DNA from: an uncultured Lachnospiraceae bacterium
Lineage (GTDB): Bacteria > Bacillota > Clostridia > Lachnospirales > Lachnospiraceae
Assembly (NCBI GenBank): GCA_902789175.1
Contig: CADANF010000015.1
Span: 1 to 53,865, forward strand
Reading direction: 5' to 3'
DNA: 53,865 bases
Below are positions 24,948 to 34,706 of this stretch, piece by piece. A program made the position numbers and the translations under genes. Position 1 is the first letter of the stretch. Each line of letters begins with the position of its first letter. The notes beneath the pieces are model-generated. The model was not told the origin of the DNA. It searched no databases and saw only the letters and a program-made list of their open reading frames with translations.

Positions 24948-27900
24948 TTAAATCTTAGATAATAAATCTATAGTCTGCTTCTTTTCTCCTTCACCACCGA
25001 CTTCAACACCTTGGAACTTAGCATAATTCACCTTCACTCCATCATCGAGATCAATGTCTATCCTCTGCATAGCCACATGAGATAAAGCCTGATAATATGG
25101 TTTTATCTCCGCAAGCTGCTTAATATACTTATCTCTTTTTCGTGTATTAGAGGCTCTATCTACAGCACTCTCAGTATTTGCAATAGCATATTCAGCATTC
25201 TTTAACGATGCTTCAATAGCATCCTGAGCTTTCTTTAAATACACTGAACGAATAAGCCCAACCGTATCGGGTGTATATCTATGCATGTAAATAAGACACT
25301 TAAATCCATTTTGCTTACCAGAATCAAAGAGCCAGTATATAGGTCTTTTTCCAGAACCAGTAACTGAATATGTACTACAGTGGTCTTTGAAGAAGTCATT
25401 TAAGAAGTAGTTTCTTATCACTTCTCTTGATGTATTTCCTTTATTACCAAGTGCTTTTGCTATGTAGTCCAGATTGCTTTCCAATGACTTATTGCCATAC
25501 ACAGTACGGATAAACTCTACAAATCTTGTAACTATATCATCATCAAAATATTCTTCATCTGTTATAGGAATAATAGCATCATCATCTGCTGCAAATGTTG
25601 TATATCTGGATGAATCAAAATCACCACCTGCATATATAAGTCCGGTTTCATCAAGAGAGTATCTTCCAAACATGCAACCTACTGCATATGAGATAAGTGA
25701 CTTTATATCCCTTGATAAATCTGCTTTGCGTACAGTCACATCCTTATCCTCTACCTCAGGAGTTAATTCATCTCGAAGCCCATAAATATCAATAAAGATA
25801 CCATTAAGTTCTTCTTCGTTTTTCTTAAGCTGTTCAAATCGTTCTATACACTCGTTTTCCCAGCAGGTAAAACATTCAGCTAAATCAATGTCATCTATAT
25901 CAGTAAATAGCATTCTGTTATTAGAGATAACTGAAATTAGTGGATGTCTTTCAAAATCCCATGATGCTTCAAATGAATCCCAATCGGATTTAGATAATTC
26001 AATATTATGTTTTGACAAATTATTTACTATGCTATCCTCATTACCTTCAATATATGGTAAAGCTAATATATTCATAACCTGATAACTAATGGTCGGATTA
26101 GTTACTTTAAAAATTTCATTTGCAACTTTTGAATTCATAAATGCACAAACATATTCGTTAGTAATCTTCTTTTTGGCATAAACCGAGGAACCTTTTGAAT
26201 CACTCAAATATCCATTCGGGAAGAATCTGCATGAAAAATCCCCCGAACTAATAGATGTCCATGTTACTCCAGAAACAAAATGATATTTTGCATTTTCAGT
26301 TCTTGCCCTAGTTAGTCCTTTTCCATCATCTATCCATTTCAAAACATAATAATTATTTCCATACCATTTCCTATAATCGCCCCCTTTGTTATAAGGAACC
26401 CAAACATTATTAGGATGTTCATCAAAGGACTTAACTGTTGTACAGAATCTCTTATAACTTATTTCATTCCATGAGCGTAAATATAGATTATTATCGCCAG
26501 TTATAATCCCTTGAAACGAAGCACAATAGTTTTCTAGTTTTTTTGCATTTTTAAAAACACTAATAAAATGTTCACTTATCCAATATGCTATTGGTTTGCC
26601 ATCAATGATATTGAAATTATCTTGATTTGACTCATATAAATAACTATTATCTTTACCAATAATTGCATCAATTACTTTCTGTTCTTGGATTTTCATTCCG
26701 CCTTTAAAATTTGTCAGTCTAAGATATTCTCCACATCTATTATATTTCTTATTACACATGACAAAAGTGCATAAAGGTACCGTTGCCTCTTCAAAAGCTG
26801 AGTATTCTAATTGGATTAATGTTACAATTTCTTTATTATCTATAATTTTCTTTCTTGTCTCTTCATATGTTTTCAAAAACATCCAAACCATTGGCGTCAT
26901 AAAACCTAAATAACCATCTGTTTTGCAATTTTCAAAATTTTTTATCATAAATATACTAAACATATCACTTGAATAATCTTTATAATTTTCAAGAACAAAT
27001 GATTTTAATTTAGAATCAAATCGATTCATATATGGAGGATTAGTAACAACAGCAGTATATTGTCCACACATTACTATTGCTTGATTTGCTAATACAATCA
27101 TAGCTTTAATATCACTTTCACTAATATAGTTTTCAAATGAAATTTCGTGGTTTTCTAACCACTCCTCACAATATGTTATGAAATTTTTGTAATCATATGT
27201 TTTAACACTTATAATAGAACCATATTCTTTTGCATCATAAAAAACACCATACAAATAATCAGCAATTTCTTTATGATTGCAATCCATCCAATCGAATGAT
27301 GTTTTACTTATACTGTTACTCTCATCTATCACATGAATATGTGGACTAACATCTTTTATTAGTATTCTTCTATCATATTGTCTAGCCTTCATTAAAACTG
27401 CAAAATACGCTAACTGATAAGCACGTTTATCTATATCAAGACCATATATATTATTTTCAAGAATTGAATGAATGGCATCTCTTTCGTTATAACCGCATTC
27501 TTCATAAATCATCATCAATACATCAATCACGTAGACAATAAAATGTCCAGAACCCATACAGTTGTCTAAAACACTTATCTCTTCTGGTTTAACCTTTTCA
27601 GAAATATAATTAACAACTCCATTCTTTGGTAACACTAAATACTTTAGTTTTTCGGCTAGTTCACTTTGAGGATTTCTTTCTATCCAATACCTACCAACAG
27701 AATTATCAACTATATATTTAACTACCCAATCAGTTGTAAAAAGTTGAGTAGCAGCAGGTATATCTTCTTTTTTTATTGAACCACCTTTTAAAACATTTAT
27801 CACCTTATTCTTGGGTTCAGTATTATAATATTGATAAAGCCATCCTATTATTTCTACTTGTCCTTTTTTTTCAACATTGAAATCATCTTCTTCAACATCA

Positions 27901-28499
27901 TCAACGAGCATACGAACAACACCGTCGCTTGTGTATGAAATATCAAGTAACAGCTCCATATAATCATCAGTCTTTTCAAAAAGTCCAGGCAATATCTTAT
28001 TAAGCTCATTACACTGTTTTACAAAGAGAAGTTGAAATGCATCATCAAATCTATTATCATCCTTTGCAGCTTGAATCTTATCTATCTCATCAGCAGACAG
28101 ATTCAGGTCTACATCAAGAGAATGTGTAACAATATCCGGTGTAGAGCTTCCAGTCTCTGATGATAAAACTCTTACTCTTGTTGGGAGATAATCATTTACT
28201 TCCATGAATCTGATTGCAATAAGTCGGTTAAACCAAGTATATGCAGTTTCTTCAATGACCTGCTCAAACCCTTTTTCCTTAATTACATTAACAAGATTAG
28301 AACGCATCTTTAGTTCTTTACTATAAAGGCGAATCTCATCTCCAGCTATCGTCTTATACACCTCGAAATCTGCGCCCTTTTGGATTGGCTTACTACATTC
28401 ATCTATGGTTATCCCATACATACCTGCCTTCTTAATAGCAGATTCTCTAAGTATCTTTCTTGATTCTATTGCAAAGTTTTTAATTGCAGTCTTATCCAT
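24948..28499 (-). CDS. pglX: BREX-1 adenine-specific DNA methyltransferase PglX
   Basis: 1183 aa from MDKTAIKNFAIESRKILRE, the standard PglX opening, with GGAG 7 bases upstream. The longer frame to 28550 would overlap brxC and lacks this support. SAM motif I is LDNCMGSGHF (about 310) and catalytic motif IV is TNPPYM (about 485), typical of N6-adenine methylases. A target-recognition-like region and a helical C-terminus follow. PglX methylates host DNA at a non-palindromic site as the self mark for BREX and is also needed for phage exclusion. No frameshift or phase-variable repeat is visible. The recognition site cannot be predicted from sequence alone. Confidence 0.95.
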   Translation of the reverse strand: MDKTAIKNFAIESRKILRESAIKKAGMYGITIDECSKPIQKGADFEVYKTIAGDEIRLYSKELKMRSNLVNVIKEKGFEQVIEETAYTWFNRLIAIRFMEVNDYLPTRVRVLSSETGSSTPDIVTHSLDVDLNLSADEIDKIQAAKDDNRFDDAFQLLFVKQCNELNKILPGLFEKTDDYMELLLDISYTSDGVVRMLVDDVEEDDFNVEKKGQVEIIGWLYQYYNTEPKNKVINVLKGGSIKKEDIPAATQLFTTDWVVKYIVDNSVGRYWIERNPQSELAEKLKYLVLPKNGVVNYISEKVKPEEISVLDNCMGSGHFIVYVIDVLMMIYEECGYNERDAIHSILENNIYGLDIDKRAYQLAYFAVLMKARQYDRRILIKDVSPHIHVIDESNSISKTSFDWMDCNHKEIADYLYGVFYDAKEYGSIISVKTYDYKNFITYCEEWLENHEISFENYISESDIKAMIVLANQAIVMCGQYTAVVTNPPYMNRFDSKLKSFVLENYKDYSSDMFSIFMIKNFENCKTDGYLGFMTPMVWMFLKTYEETRKKIIDNKEIVTLIQLEYSAFEEATVPLCTFVMCNKKYNRCGEYLRLTNFKGGMKIQEQKVIDAIIGKDNSYLYESNQDNFNIIDGKPIAYWISEHFISVFKNAKKLENYCASFQGIITGDNNLYLRSWNEISYKRFCTTVKSFDEHPNNVWVPYNKGGDYRKWYGNNYYVLKWIDDGKGLTRARTENAKYHFVSGVTWTSISSGDFSCRFFPNGYLSDSKGSSVYAKKKITNEYVCAFMNSKVANEIFKVTNPTISYQVMNILALPYIEGNEDSIVNNLSKHNIELSKSDWDSFEASWDFERHPLISVISNNRMLFTDIDDIDLAECFTCWENECIERFEQLKKNEEELNGIFIDIYGLRDELTPEVEDKDVTVRKADLSRDIKSLISYAVGCMFGRYSLDETGLIYAGGDFDSSRYTTFAADDDAIIPITDEEYFDDDIVTRFVEFIRTVYGNKSLESNLDYIAKALGNKGNTSREVIRNYFLNDFFKDHCSTYSVTGSGKRPIYWLFDSGKQNGFKCLIYMHRYTPDTVGLIRSVYLKKAQDAIEASLKNAEYAIANTESAVDRASNTRKRDKYIKQLAEIKPYYQALSHVAMQRIDIDLDDGVKVNYAKFQGVEVGGEGEKKQTIDLLSKI

Positions 28500-28518
28500 T
28501 CCACTTCTCCATTTCCTA

Positions 28519-31500
28519 TCAGCTAAGTCTGATAATCGTGTCCTTGCCAAGCTTACTCTTTAATTCTTTTCTTATCTCTTCTACAAAACTATCTATATCC
28601 TCTTCTGTTCTAATTGTATAAGCCTTATTTCTTGTAAGAGACCTCATAGTTACCGGAACTGTTCTCGGAGGTGTGACTTTTACTACAGGAGGAACTTCTG
28701 ATGGATGTGTATCATCCCCACCTTTTTCAGGCTTTTGTAAACTCTTCTGGTAGAAGTCCTCCTCGGTATTAATTTTTCCTAAGAATATCGTAAGAAGAGC
28801 ATTACTCTCATTTGGTATTCCATTTAATGCAGCTATATCATTAGTTGTTTCAAGCTTCTTTATAAGGTCTCCGAACTTAGTATCTACTTCCTTGGATAAT
28901 CTGTCAGAATATGGTCTGCCCTCCGGAACAGACTCTTTAGCAAGTTTCTGATCTGCTTCTACACCTGGTCTGATAACTTCTGCATCCTTATCAAGTAACT
29001 CTGTGATAGCAGCCGCAAGCTTGTTTGCATATTCTTCCATCTTAGAGATATGTCGATATGGCTTCTCTACATGCTTTATCTTTCTTATCTGCTCAGCATT
29101 ATCAATTATCTCTGCATCAGCTATATAATTCTTACTCTTTTCAAATATTGCATAAGCTTTACAAGCTTTCAGATATATAGCTTTCTGTGAACCACCAAGG
29201 AACTTCTCAAGGTCTATAAGGTCTTCCGATAATTCATCAAAATCATCAAACAGCTCATCTACTCTCTTATAGAAAGTCATAGGATCGCTTATTCCATACA
29301 CATCATCTATAAGTCTGATTGCCTTTTCTATAACCGGCTTACCGGGAAGTTCTGAACCCTCTCCATATTCTTTTGCAAGCGTTCCAAGAAGATTCTGTTT
29401 CTTGTTTGTGCAGTTGGTTCTAAAATCACGCATAAGCGAATCAGTGTCATCTGTCATGACTGTTCTATTAAAGAAGTCCTTAATAACATCTTTTACAGAT
29501 TTCACCCATTTAGGATTCGGAACTGCCTTAATCTCAAGAAGTATCTTTTCTCTGTATTCTCGTTTCGTTATATACTTATAAGCCTCATCCGCAGGAGTAC
29601 TTGCAGGACTATATATAACGCTGTTCATCTTAAGAGATATAGAGCCATTCTTATAAAGTTTAGCTATAAGAAATTCTATATCTTCTTCTGTATAACCATA
29701 AGGAGCTATCATATACTTATCAAAAGCCTGCTTTATTGATAACTTAGCTCCAGTTCTATTTGCATACTGTACTGTTGCTATTAAATCATTTAGAGCATCT
29801 ACATCTATATCCTCTTCTTCTATACCATCTAATGTAAGCTGAGTCTTGGTAGCACGAAGAAGCTCTAATATATCAGCCTGAGTTGGTTCAGATTTCATAT
29901 CATTGATTTTGCTATACTGAGACTGTATAAGCTTAGCAAATGCTTCATTTATCCTTGATGATGCATCCTTTGAATTTGTTGATATCTTAGCGCCATGTAC
30001 ATATATATCAGCTCCATCAAGAGAAAACTTAATATAATCCTTTATACGCTTTGCCTTCTCTGTTCTCTCTTTTCTCTTAGCAGCAGAAATTACATCATAA
30101 TCAACAAGATTTGTATAATCCGGCTTGTTAAGGAATGTCTCAATCTTCTGCATATCTTCGATTTCTGAAAGATACGGATAGGCATCAGATAATCTTACAA
30201 TTACGCTCTTTTCTCTTGTTGACATTACTCCAAGCGCATATTCATCTTCCTGACCACTGTAAGCTGTCAGTATATGAAGTCCAATAGCTCCAGTCTGATT
30301 CGTATTTCTATAAAATCTGTCATCTATCTGCTGATTAAATGAGAATGAATGTCTGTTATCGTATTTATATTTATTATTTGTGAATACAAGCAACTCTTCA
30401 AATACAACTCTTGCTGTGTAATTAACCACATCGGAAGGATCCACATGGATAGAACGGATAGCATTTTCTGCTTCCTGCTCTTCATTGGTAAGGAATATAT
30501 ATTTATCCCCATTCTTCTGTACGAGGAGTTCATCACACAATACTCTGAGAGACTTCTCAATCTTTTTCTTTAATTCAAGCGTATCCTCTGACACTGAAGA
30601 AATCATTAGAGTTGTAAGATTCTCAACATTGCCATCAAAATTGTTTACATGCTTTATCATAAAAAGAACCTTAAGCAGCTCCACATCAAAAGCGTCCAGT
30701 CTGGAATTTCTCGCAGCCTGAGTAATAACTATCCTATGTGTATGATCTATGAAATCGTCTAATGCGCTGTAAAAAGCATTGAAAGGAATAAGAACACCTT
30801 CATCCTCATCCTTATATTTTTGAGCCGCCTCCTTAAAGAGTGCCAGCATTGAACGCTCGCCATCTGCGAGGTGCTTTCCGCTTGAACTATACTGTCTTAC
30901 TGATGTAAGGACATTTCCAAGCAGTTTAAACTGATATGGAATAAATGGATATACTTCAACAAAATCGTCTGCATCCTTATAAAGTGGCATATCCGGTGTT
31001 CCGGAACTAAATGTAATAATATGCTTTAATGTATCTCCATGTTCGCTATAAAGTGCTTTAAGTACACCAACAGCCTTATCATCTTTATATAGAATACGCT
31101 TACGAATAACCTCATCAACATTAGCAGATGACAGAGCTATCCTTGTATCAAATCTACCCTGAATCTTAGAGAAATCATCACTCATAGTTTTGGTAATAGA
31201 ATCAATATCCTGCTGACTTGTCACTATAACCCAAGCTTTTCCTCGGCAAGCTGTACCTAAATCCTCAGCAACAGTCTGAAGATTAACCATAAGTTTACTG
31301 TCATCAGCTATATACTGACCTATCTCATCTACAAGGAATAAGATGTGATGATTACTCCCCTTGCTTTCGCAGTATCTTCTTACATAATCCGCAAACTTTT
31401 CTATTGATAAGCTATATGAACTCTGTGCATTTTCTGCCCAGTTCTTGGCTTCGCTTTCGCTCATGATACCAAGAGATACAACTGACTCGATAATCTCATC

Positions 31501-32139
31501 TTGAATAAAATAATAATCCTCTCTTGACTCTTCCCAAGAAGAACCATTTACCTCTGCAAACTTCTCTTTAAACTCTTCATATCTGCCATCCAAATCAAGT
31601 TTTCTTTCAAACTCAGCAAGGAATGGGATTGAGCCACAATAACCAAGATGATCATTAAATACTTTCATAAATACATCTTTAATTGCTTCTTTATTCATCT
31701 TAGAGTCGGATTCACTCTTAGAATCTATATTGAAGAGAATTACATCTGTATCATCTGCAAGCGATGATATATTATCAATCTTGTCTGCAAGGCTCTTATC
31801 CTCTACCTTTACACCATCCATGAAGAAGCTTGCAGCAGTCTTTTCAGAACCGTTCTCATCGGTAACAGATTTATTTGACAGTATATAAGACAGAATCTTC
31901 AAGAAATGCGACTTACCACTTCCAAAGAAACCGGAAATCCACACACCCATCTTATCAGTCTTTCCATCAATGCCTCTCTTATATGCATCAAAGAATCTTG
32001 ACATATATTTTGACAGTTCAGAAGTCACAACGTATTCTTCAAGCTCCTGATATACATTTTCTTCATCGGCTTGTCCAACTTTGATTACTCCCTTTATATC
32101 TCTGTCTATACCCTTATAAAACATATCTTGAATCTTCAT
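28519..32139 (-). CDS. brxC: BREX ATPase BrxC
   Basis: 1206 aa, the normal BrxC length. N-terminal MKIQDMFYKGIDRDIKGVIKVGQ is diagnostic for BrxC/PglY-type proteins. Walker A is SGFFGSGKSH (69-78) and the Walker B-like LFLVDEIGQYI lies near 265-276. A large helical body follows, with a proline-rich linker near the C-terminus (PPVVKVTPPRTVPV). BrxC is an essential AAA-type ATPase of BREX and is reported to interact with other core subunits. It begins 11 bases after brxB and ends 19 bases before pglX. Confidence 0.95.
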   Translation of the reverse strand: MKIQDMFYKGIDRDIKGVIKVGQADEENVYQELEEYVVTSELSKYMSRFFDAYKRGIDGKTDKMGVWISGFFGSGKSHFLKILSYILSNKSVTDENGSEKTAASFFMDGVKVEDKSLADKIDNISSLADDTDVILFNIDSKSESDSKMNKEAIKDVFMKVFNDHLGYCGSIPFLAEFERKLDLDGRYEEFKEKFAEVNGSSWEESREDYYFIQDEIIESVVSLGIMSESEAKNWAENAQSSYSLSIEKFADYVRRYCESKGSNHHILFLVDEIGQYIADDSKLMVNLQTVAEDLGTACRGKAWVIVTSQQDIDSITKTMSDDFSKIQGRFDTRIALSSANVDEVIRKRILYKDDKAVGVLKALYSEHGDTLKHIITFSSGTPDMPLYKDADDFVEVYPFIPYQFKLLGNVLTSVRQYSSSGKHLADGERSMLALFKEAAQKYKDEDEGVLIPFNAFYSALDDFIDHTHRIVITQAARNSRLDAFDVELLKVLFMIKHVNNFDGNVENLTTLMISSVSEDTLELKKKIEKSLRVLCDELLVQKNGDKYIFLTNEEQEAENAIRSIHVDPSDVVNYTARVVFEELLVFTNNKYKYDNRHSFSFNQQIDDRFYRNTNQTGAIGLHILTAYSGQEDEYALGVMSTREKSVIVRLSDAYPYLSEIEDMQKIETFLNKPDYTNLVDYDVISAAKRKERTEKAKRIKDYIKFSLDGADIYVHGAKISTNSKDASSRINEAFAKLIQSQYSKINDMKSEPTQADILELLRATKTQLTLDGIEEEDIDVDALNDLIATVQYANRTGAKLSIKQAFDKYMIAPYGYTEEDIEFLIAKLYKNGSISLKMNSVIYSPASTPADEAYKYITKREYREKILLEIKAVPNPKWVKSVKDVIKDFFNRTVMTDDTDSLMRDFRTNCTNKKQNLLGTLAKEYGEGSELPGKPVIEKAIRLIDDVYGISDPMTFYKRVDELFDDFDELSEDLIDLEKFLGGSQKAIYLKACKAYAIFEKSKNYIADAEIIDNAEQIRKIKHVEKPYRHISKMEEYANKLAAAITELLDKDAEVIRPGVEADQKLAKESVPEGRPYSDRLSKEVDTKFGDLIKKLETTNDIAALNGIPNESNALLTIFLGKINTEEDFYQKSLQKPEKGGDDTHPSEVPPVVKVTPPRTVPVTMRSLTRNKAYTIRTEEDIDSFVEEIRKELKSKLGKDTIIRLS

Positions 32140-32150
32140 TTGTAATCCTC

Positions 32151-32726
32151 CTAATCCACTAACGGAAATGCTCTATAGTAGTTTCCATCATTGATAGTTC
32201 CGAACAGTTCAAGCGTCTGTCCATTCCATCGTCCGGGATAAAACATAACAACCGGAACCTTATCAAGCACCTGATGCAAATTGTTAAGTACATTATGTGA
32301 TCTGACAAAAGGGAAAGCCTTTCCTACTCCAGTCAGAAATACAACCGACTTATCAGGTGTATTATTAACTATATGATTGACTATCAGATTATCATCATTT
32401 GTAAGTCTGAGTAGTTTTCCTACAGCGTTATATAAATAATCCTGCCCCTTAGTTTCTTCAAACTTTATACACTTATCTATATATCCTCTTTCTTCAAGGA
32501 TACCTATGATGATTTTATACAAGTCAAATTCTACTATCTGGAAGCCGTCAGCATCTTTGTTGTTCTGCTTTTCCAACGCTTTTATCTTTTCTCTCACCAC
32601 AAGCTCATCGCATGGCTCATAGTCAAATACATAATATCTGACTTCATTTGCTACACCTTTGTTAGCAAGGAAATCTTCATCTGATATTCTGTCCCATATC
32701 TTATCGAGTCTTTCTCCTAAATCCAT
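32151..32726 (-). CDS. brxB: BREX protein BrxB (DUF1788)
   Basis: 191 aa. GERLDKIWDRISDEDFLANKG at the start and the VVFLTGVGKAFPFVRSHNVLNNL and PVVMFYPGRWNGQTLELFG segments are the DUF1788 signature. BrxB is a core BREX subunit without a known enzymatic activity, needed for both methylation and exclusion in type 1 systems. The start codon directly abuts the brxA stop codon. Unlike BrxA, BrxB has no DNA-binding motif that I can see. Confidence 0.93.
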   Translation of the reverse strand: MDLGERLDKIWDRISDEDFLANKGVANEVRYYVFDYEPCDELVVREKIKALEKQNNKDADGFQIVEFDLYKIIIGILEERGYIDKCIKFEETKGQDYLYNAVGKLLRLTNDDNLIVNHIVNNTPDKSVVFLTGVGKAFPFVRSHNVLNNLHQVLDKVPVVMFYPGRWNGQTLELFGTINDGNYYRAFPLVD

Positions 32727-33338
32727 TTACTTATCTCCTGTCAGTGCGTATAAATATTTTTCCATATCATTTGACATCAATCCCTGTCTAAGTTCCTGCT
32801 CTATATAAGGCTTGATTACTATCTTTTCAGACTTTGAAGATTCTGAATTCTTGAGCAACTGAGCCTCAAGCATATATTTCTGAAAAGTCTGTTTTAATTT
32901 CTTGATGGCACTATCTGTCCACTTGGCGCATACATCACTTTGCTCCTGCTTACTACGAAAGAACATATTCAGATCTGAATCTTTAAGTGTCTCTTCTTCC
33001 ATTCTTATCTTTTCTCTAAAAACCTCATACATTAGCTCAAAGAAGAGCCTGTCTGTTGCCATGATTGATATAAGCACTATCAGCTTTGATGTCATAATGT
33101 CCGCATCAGATATCATATACCTTAATGATTCTGGTAAACTCATAATGCGTTTACTGATAACACTAAACTCACGATTTAATCTATCCTCTGACTTTTGCTG
33201 ATATAGATTATCGGAAATAACAAGATTCTTTACTTCATCTAAGCTCTTATCTTTTAATAACTTGACTGTTTCTTTAGTTTCTATATACCAAAACAGCTTA
33301 CTTACGCTACCTGCACTATATTCCATGATTTTAACCAT
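32727..33338 (-). CDS. brxA: BREX protein BrxA (DUF1819)
   Basis: 203 aa. YSAGSVSKLFWYIETKETVKLL, a helical middle with LPESLRYMISDADIMTSKLIVLISIMATDRLFFELMYEVFREK, and the end RQGLMSNDMEKYLYALTGD match DUF1819/BrxA. BrxA has a helix-turn-helix-like fold and binds DNA in characterised systems. Two starts are possible (33338 and 33326, M5); the second has GGATGG 8 bases upstream. Five bases separate it from the WYL regulator. Confidence 0.92.
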   Translation of the reverse strand: MVKIMEYSAGSVSKLFWYIETKETVKLLKDKSLDEVKNLVISDNLYQQKSEDRLNREFSVISKRIMSLPESLRYMISDADIMTSKLIVLISIMATDRLFFELMYEVFREKIRMEEETLKDSDLNMFFRSKQEQSDVCAKWTDSAIKKLKQTFQKYMLEAQLLKNSESSKSEKIVIKPYIEQELRQGLMSNDMEKYLYALTGDK

Positions 33339-33343
33339 CCACT

Positions 33344-34330
33344 TTATCTATAATTTTCCTGATTCAATGTCATCAAATCCTGAAGCTCATTTATAACTAC
33401 ATCAGGTGATTTAATAACAACCTTTCCTCCAAGAGATATTATCCAACCCAAGAACTGATCACTTACAACCACATCCACTCTGGCTTCAAAGTGTTCATCA
33501 TCTACTCTCATCAGATTAGTTTCTTTTCCAAACTGATCTATGATAACGTTAGCCATTTCATTCTTACAGAGAAGCGTTACCCTCTCTTCTTTTCCACCGA
33601 ACATTCTAAAATGCTTTTTGGTATATAGTTCTTTATCTAACTTATCAAACTTTACTTTACCTTGACGTTTTTGGTCAGTTTCTTCTGTATGAAGCATCTT
33701 ATCTACTCTATAGTGCTTGAATTCGTCAGCTTTTTTATCATATCCAACCAGATAATAATTCTCATCATCCCATAATAGCGCCCATGGACTTATATCGTAA
33801 AACGCCCCATTATGACGTAGCTCCATCTCGCCATCTACATTCCAGAAATAATACTGGAACTTTATCCGGTGATTATTAGCTATGGCATACTGGATGGCAT
33901 CTACCGTATAAAAGATGCTTTCATTCATGTTCTTTACACGGTTTGAAACATAGACATCTCTATCTATGAGTTTTGCATCATAATTACTAGCCATATGCTC
34001 AAGCTTTTCTATCAGCTCCTTTGACTTCTTAGTAGTAATAAACTTCGAAGAGGCTATCGCATCTATAATTATGTGCAACTCTGCAAGTTCAAAATCTCTC
34101 GCACCACAATAGTAATATGTCTTATTTCCAACCAGTTGCTTAATTATCTCTATCCCAAAATCACTAAGAGCAGCCAGATCGTCATATACACTTTTTCTTT
34201 GTGCCTCAATATCATACTTTTCGAGTTCTTTGATAATTTGAGGCATGGTAAGTCCATGAGTATCGTCTGTCTGCTCTTGCATTATTTTAGCCAAATATAA
34301 CAGCTTCAGTTTTTGATTTTTACCCCTCAT
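33344..34330 (-). CDS. WYL-domain transcriptional regulator, BrxR-like
   Basis: 328 aa from MRGKNQKLKLLYLAKIM, with AAGGAGC 8 bases upstream; a longer frame to 34387 has no ribosome binding site. Order: winged HTH (about 5-75, with TMPQIIKELEKYDIEAQRKSVYDDLAAL), WYL domain (about 140-230, with PWALLWDDENYYLVGYD), WCX C-terminal domain. BrxR proteins of this architecture sit directly upstream of brxA and repress BREX operons by binding inverted repeats; position and orientation here agree. An imperfect inverted repeat at 34415-34431 is a candidate binding site. The WYL ligand is unknown. Confidence 0.85.
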   Translation of the reverse strand: MRGKNQKLKLLYLAKIMQEQTDDTHGLTMPQIIKELEKYDIEAQRKSVYDDLAALSDFGIEIIKQLVGNKTYYYCGARDFELAELHIIIDAIASSKFITTKKSKELIEKLEHMASNYDAKLIDRDVYVSNRVKNMNESIFYTVDAIQYAIANNHRIKFQYYFWNVDGEMELRHNGAFYDISPWALLWDDENYYLVGYDKKADEFKHYRVDKMLHTEETDQKRQGKVKFDKLDKELYTKKHFRMFGGKEERVTLLCKNEMANVIIDQFGKETNLMRVDDEHFEARVDVVVSDQFLGWIISLGGKVVIKSPDVVINELQDLMTLNQENYR

Positions 34331-34377
34331 AGCACTCTGCTCCTTATACCCATAAATACGAACAAAAACTATCTCTG

Positions 34378-34440
34378 ATTGTACCATATTTTAGTGTATT
34401 ATTAAAGGGACAGTTACAACAAAATGTTGCATTTTTACGC
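34378..34440 (-). promoter_or_regulatory. Candidate promoter and operator upstream of the WYL/brx genes
   Basis: On the minus strand TGGTACAAT (extended -10, 34378-34386) lies about 48 bases before the WYL start; no strong -35 is visible. TACAACA-AAA-TGTTGCA (34415-34431) is a near-perfect 7-3-7 inverted repeat, a plausible WYL/BrxR operator. The motif CGTAAA..TGCAACATTT here recurs upstream of the CPBP gene at about 38790-38808. This would allow internal transcription in addition to readthrough from the microprotein genes. Confidence 0.4.
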
Positions 34441-34469
34441 AATAAGCATACAGTAGAAAACTTTATAAA

Positions 34470-34577
34470 TTATAGAAATAACCCTATCCCTATAAGCAGA
34501 ATCCATAAAACAGTTTTTATTGTCCATGCCATAAGCTTAAATGGCCAAATAATCAAATTCACTAACAGCTTAATCAT
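34470..34577 (-). CDS. 35-aa hydrophobic membrane peptide
   Basis: Sequence starts MIKLLVNLIIWPFKLMAW and continues TIKTVLWILLIGIGLFL, nearly all hydrophobic, with a few lysines near the N-terminus and middle. GGAGG stands 9 bases before the ATG and the ATG overlaps the stop of the Cys-rich gene upstream (ATGA overlap), so it is probably a real, coupled microgene. It would span the membrane once or twice. Function unknown; toxin-like or membrane-sensor roles are conceivable but unsupported. Confidence 0.55.
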   Translation of the reverse strand: MIKLLVNLIIWPFKLMAWTIKTVLWILLIGIGLFL

Positions 34578-34693
34578 ATGACACGCCTCCTTCTCATAAT
34601 ATCTTCTCTACACTCTTCATAGTATTTGCAGGTTACACAACAGCATTTGCAAGTCCTTTTCTTCTGAAGCCAAAACCAAATCCTTTGAATCAT
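34574..34693 (-). CDS. 39-aa Cys-rich microprotein
   Basis: MIQRIWFWLQKKRTCKCCCV followed by TCKYYEECRED and a basic tail. Six cysteines lie within 14 residues. GGAGG is 6 bases before the ATG. The pattern W-x-x-FW-...-C-x-CC-x-x-C-x-Y/F-x-E/D-C is shared with the 67-aa protein encoded at 35227-35430, so the two are paralogues. Such small Cys-rich proteins are recurrent in Lachnospiraceae elements, function unknown; metal binding is likely. Short, but the ribosome binding site, overlap with the next gene and paralogy support it. Confidence 0.6.
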   Translation of the reverse strand: MIQRIWFWLQKKRTCKCCCVTCKYYEECREDIMRRRRVI

Positions 34694-34706
34694 AGGCAAC
34701 CTCCAT

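Noticed and set aside
28500-28550. Longer PglX start overlapping brxC
   Set aside because: PglX proteins start with M-x-KTAIKNFAIE and GGAG precedes the internal ATG at 28499.
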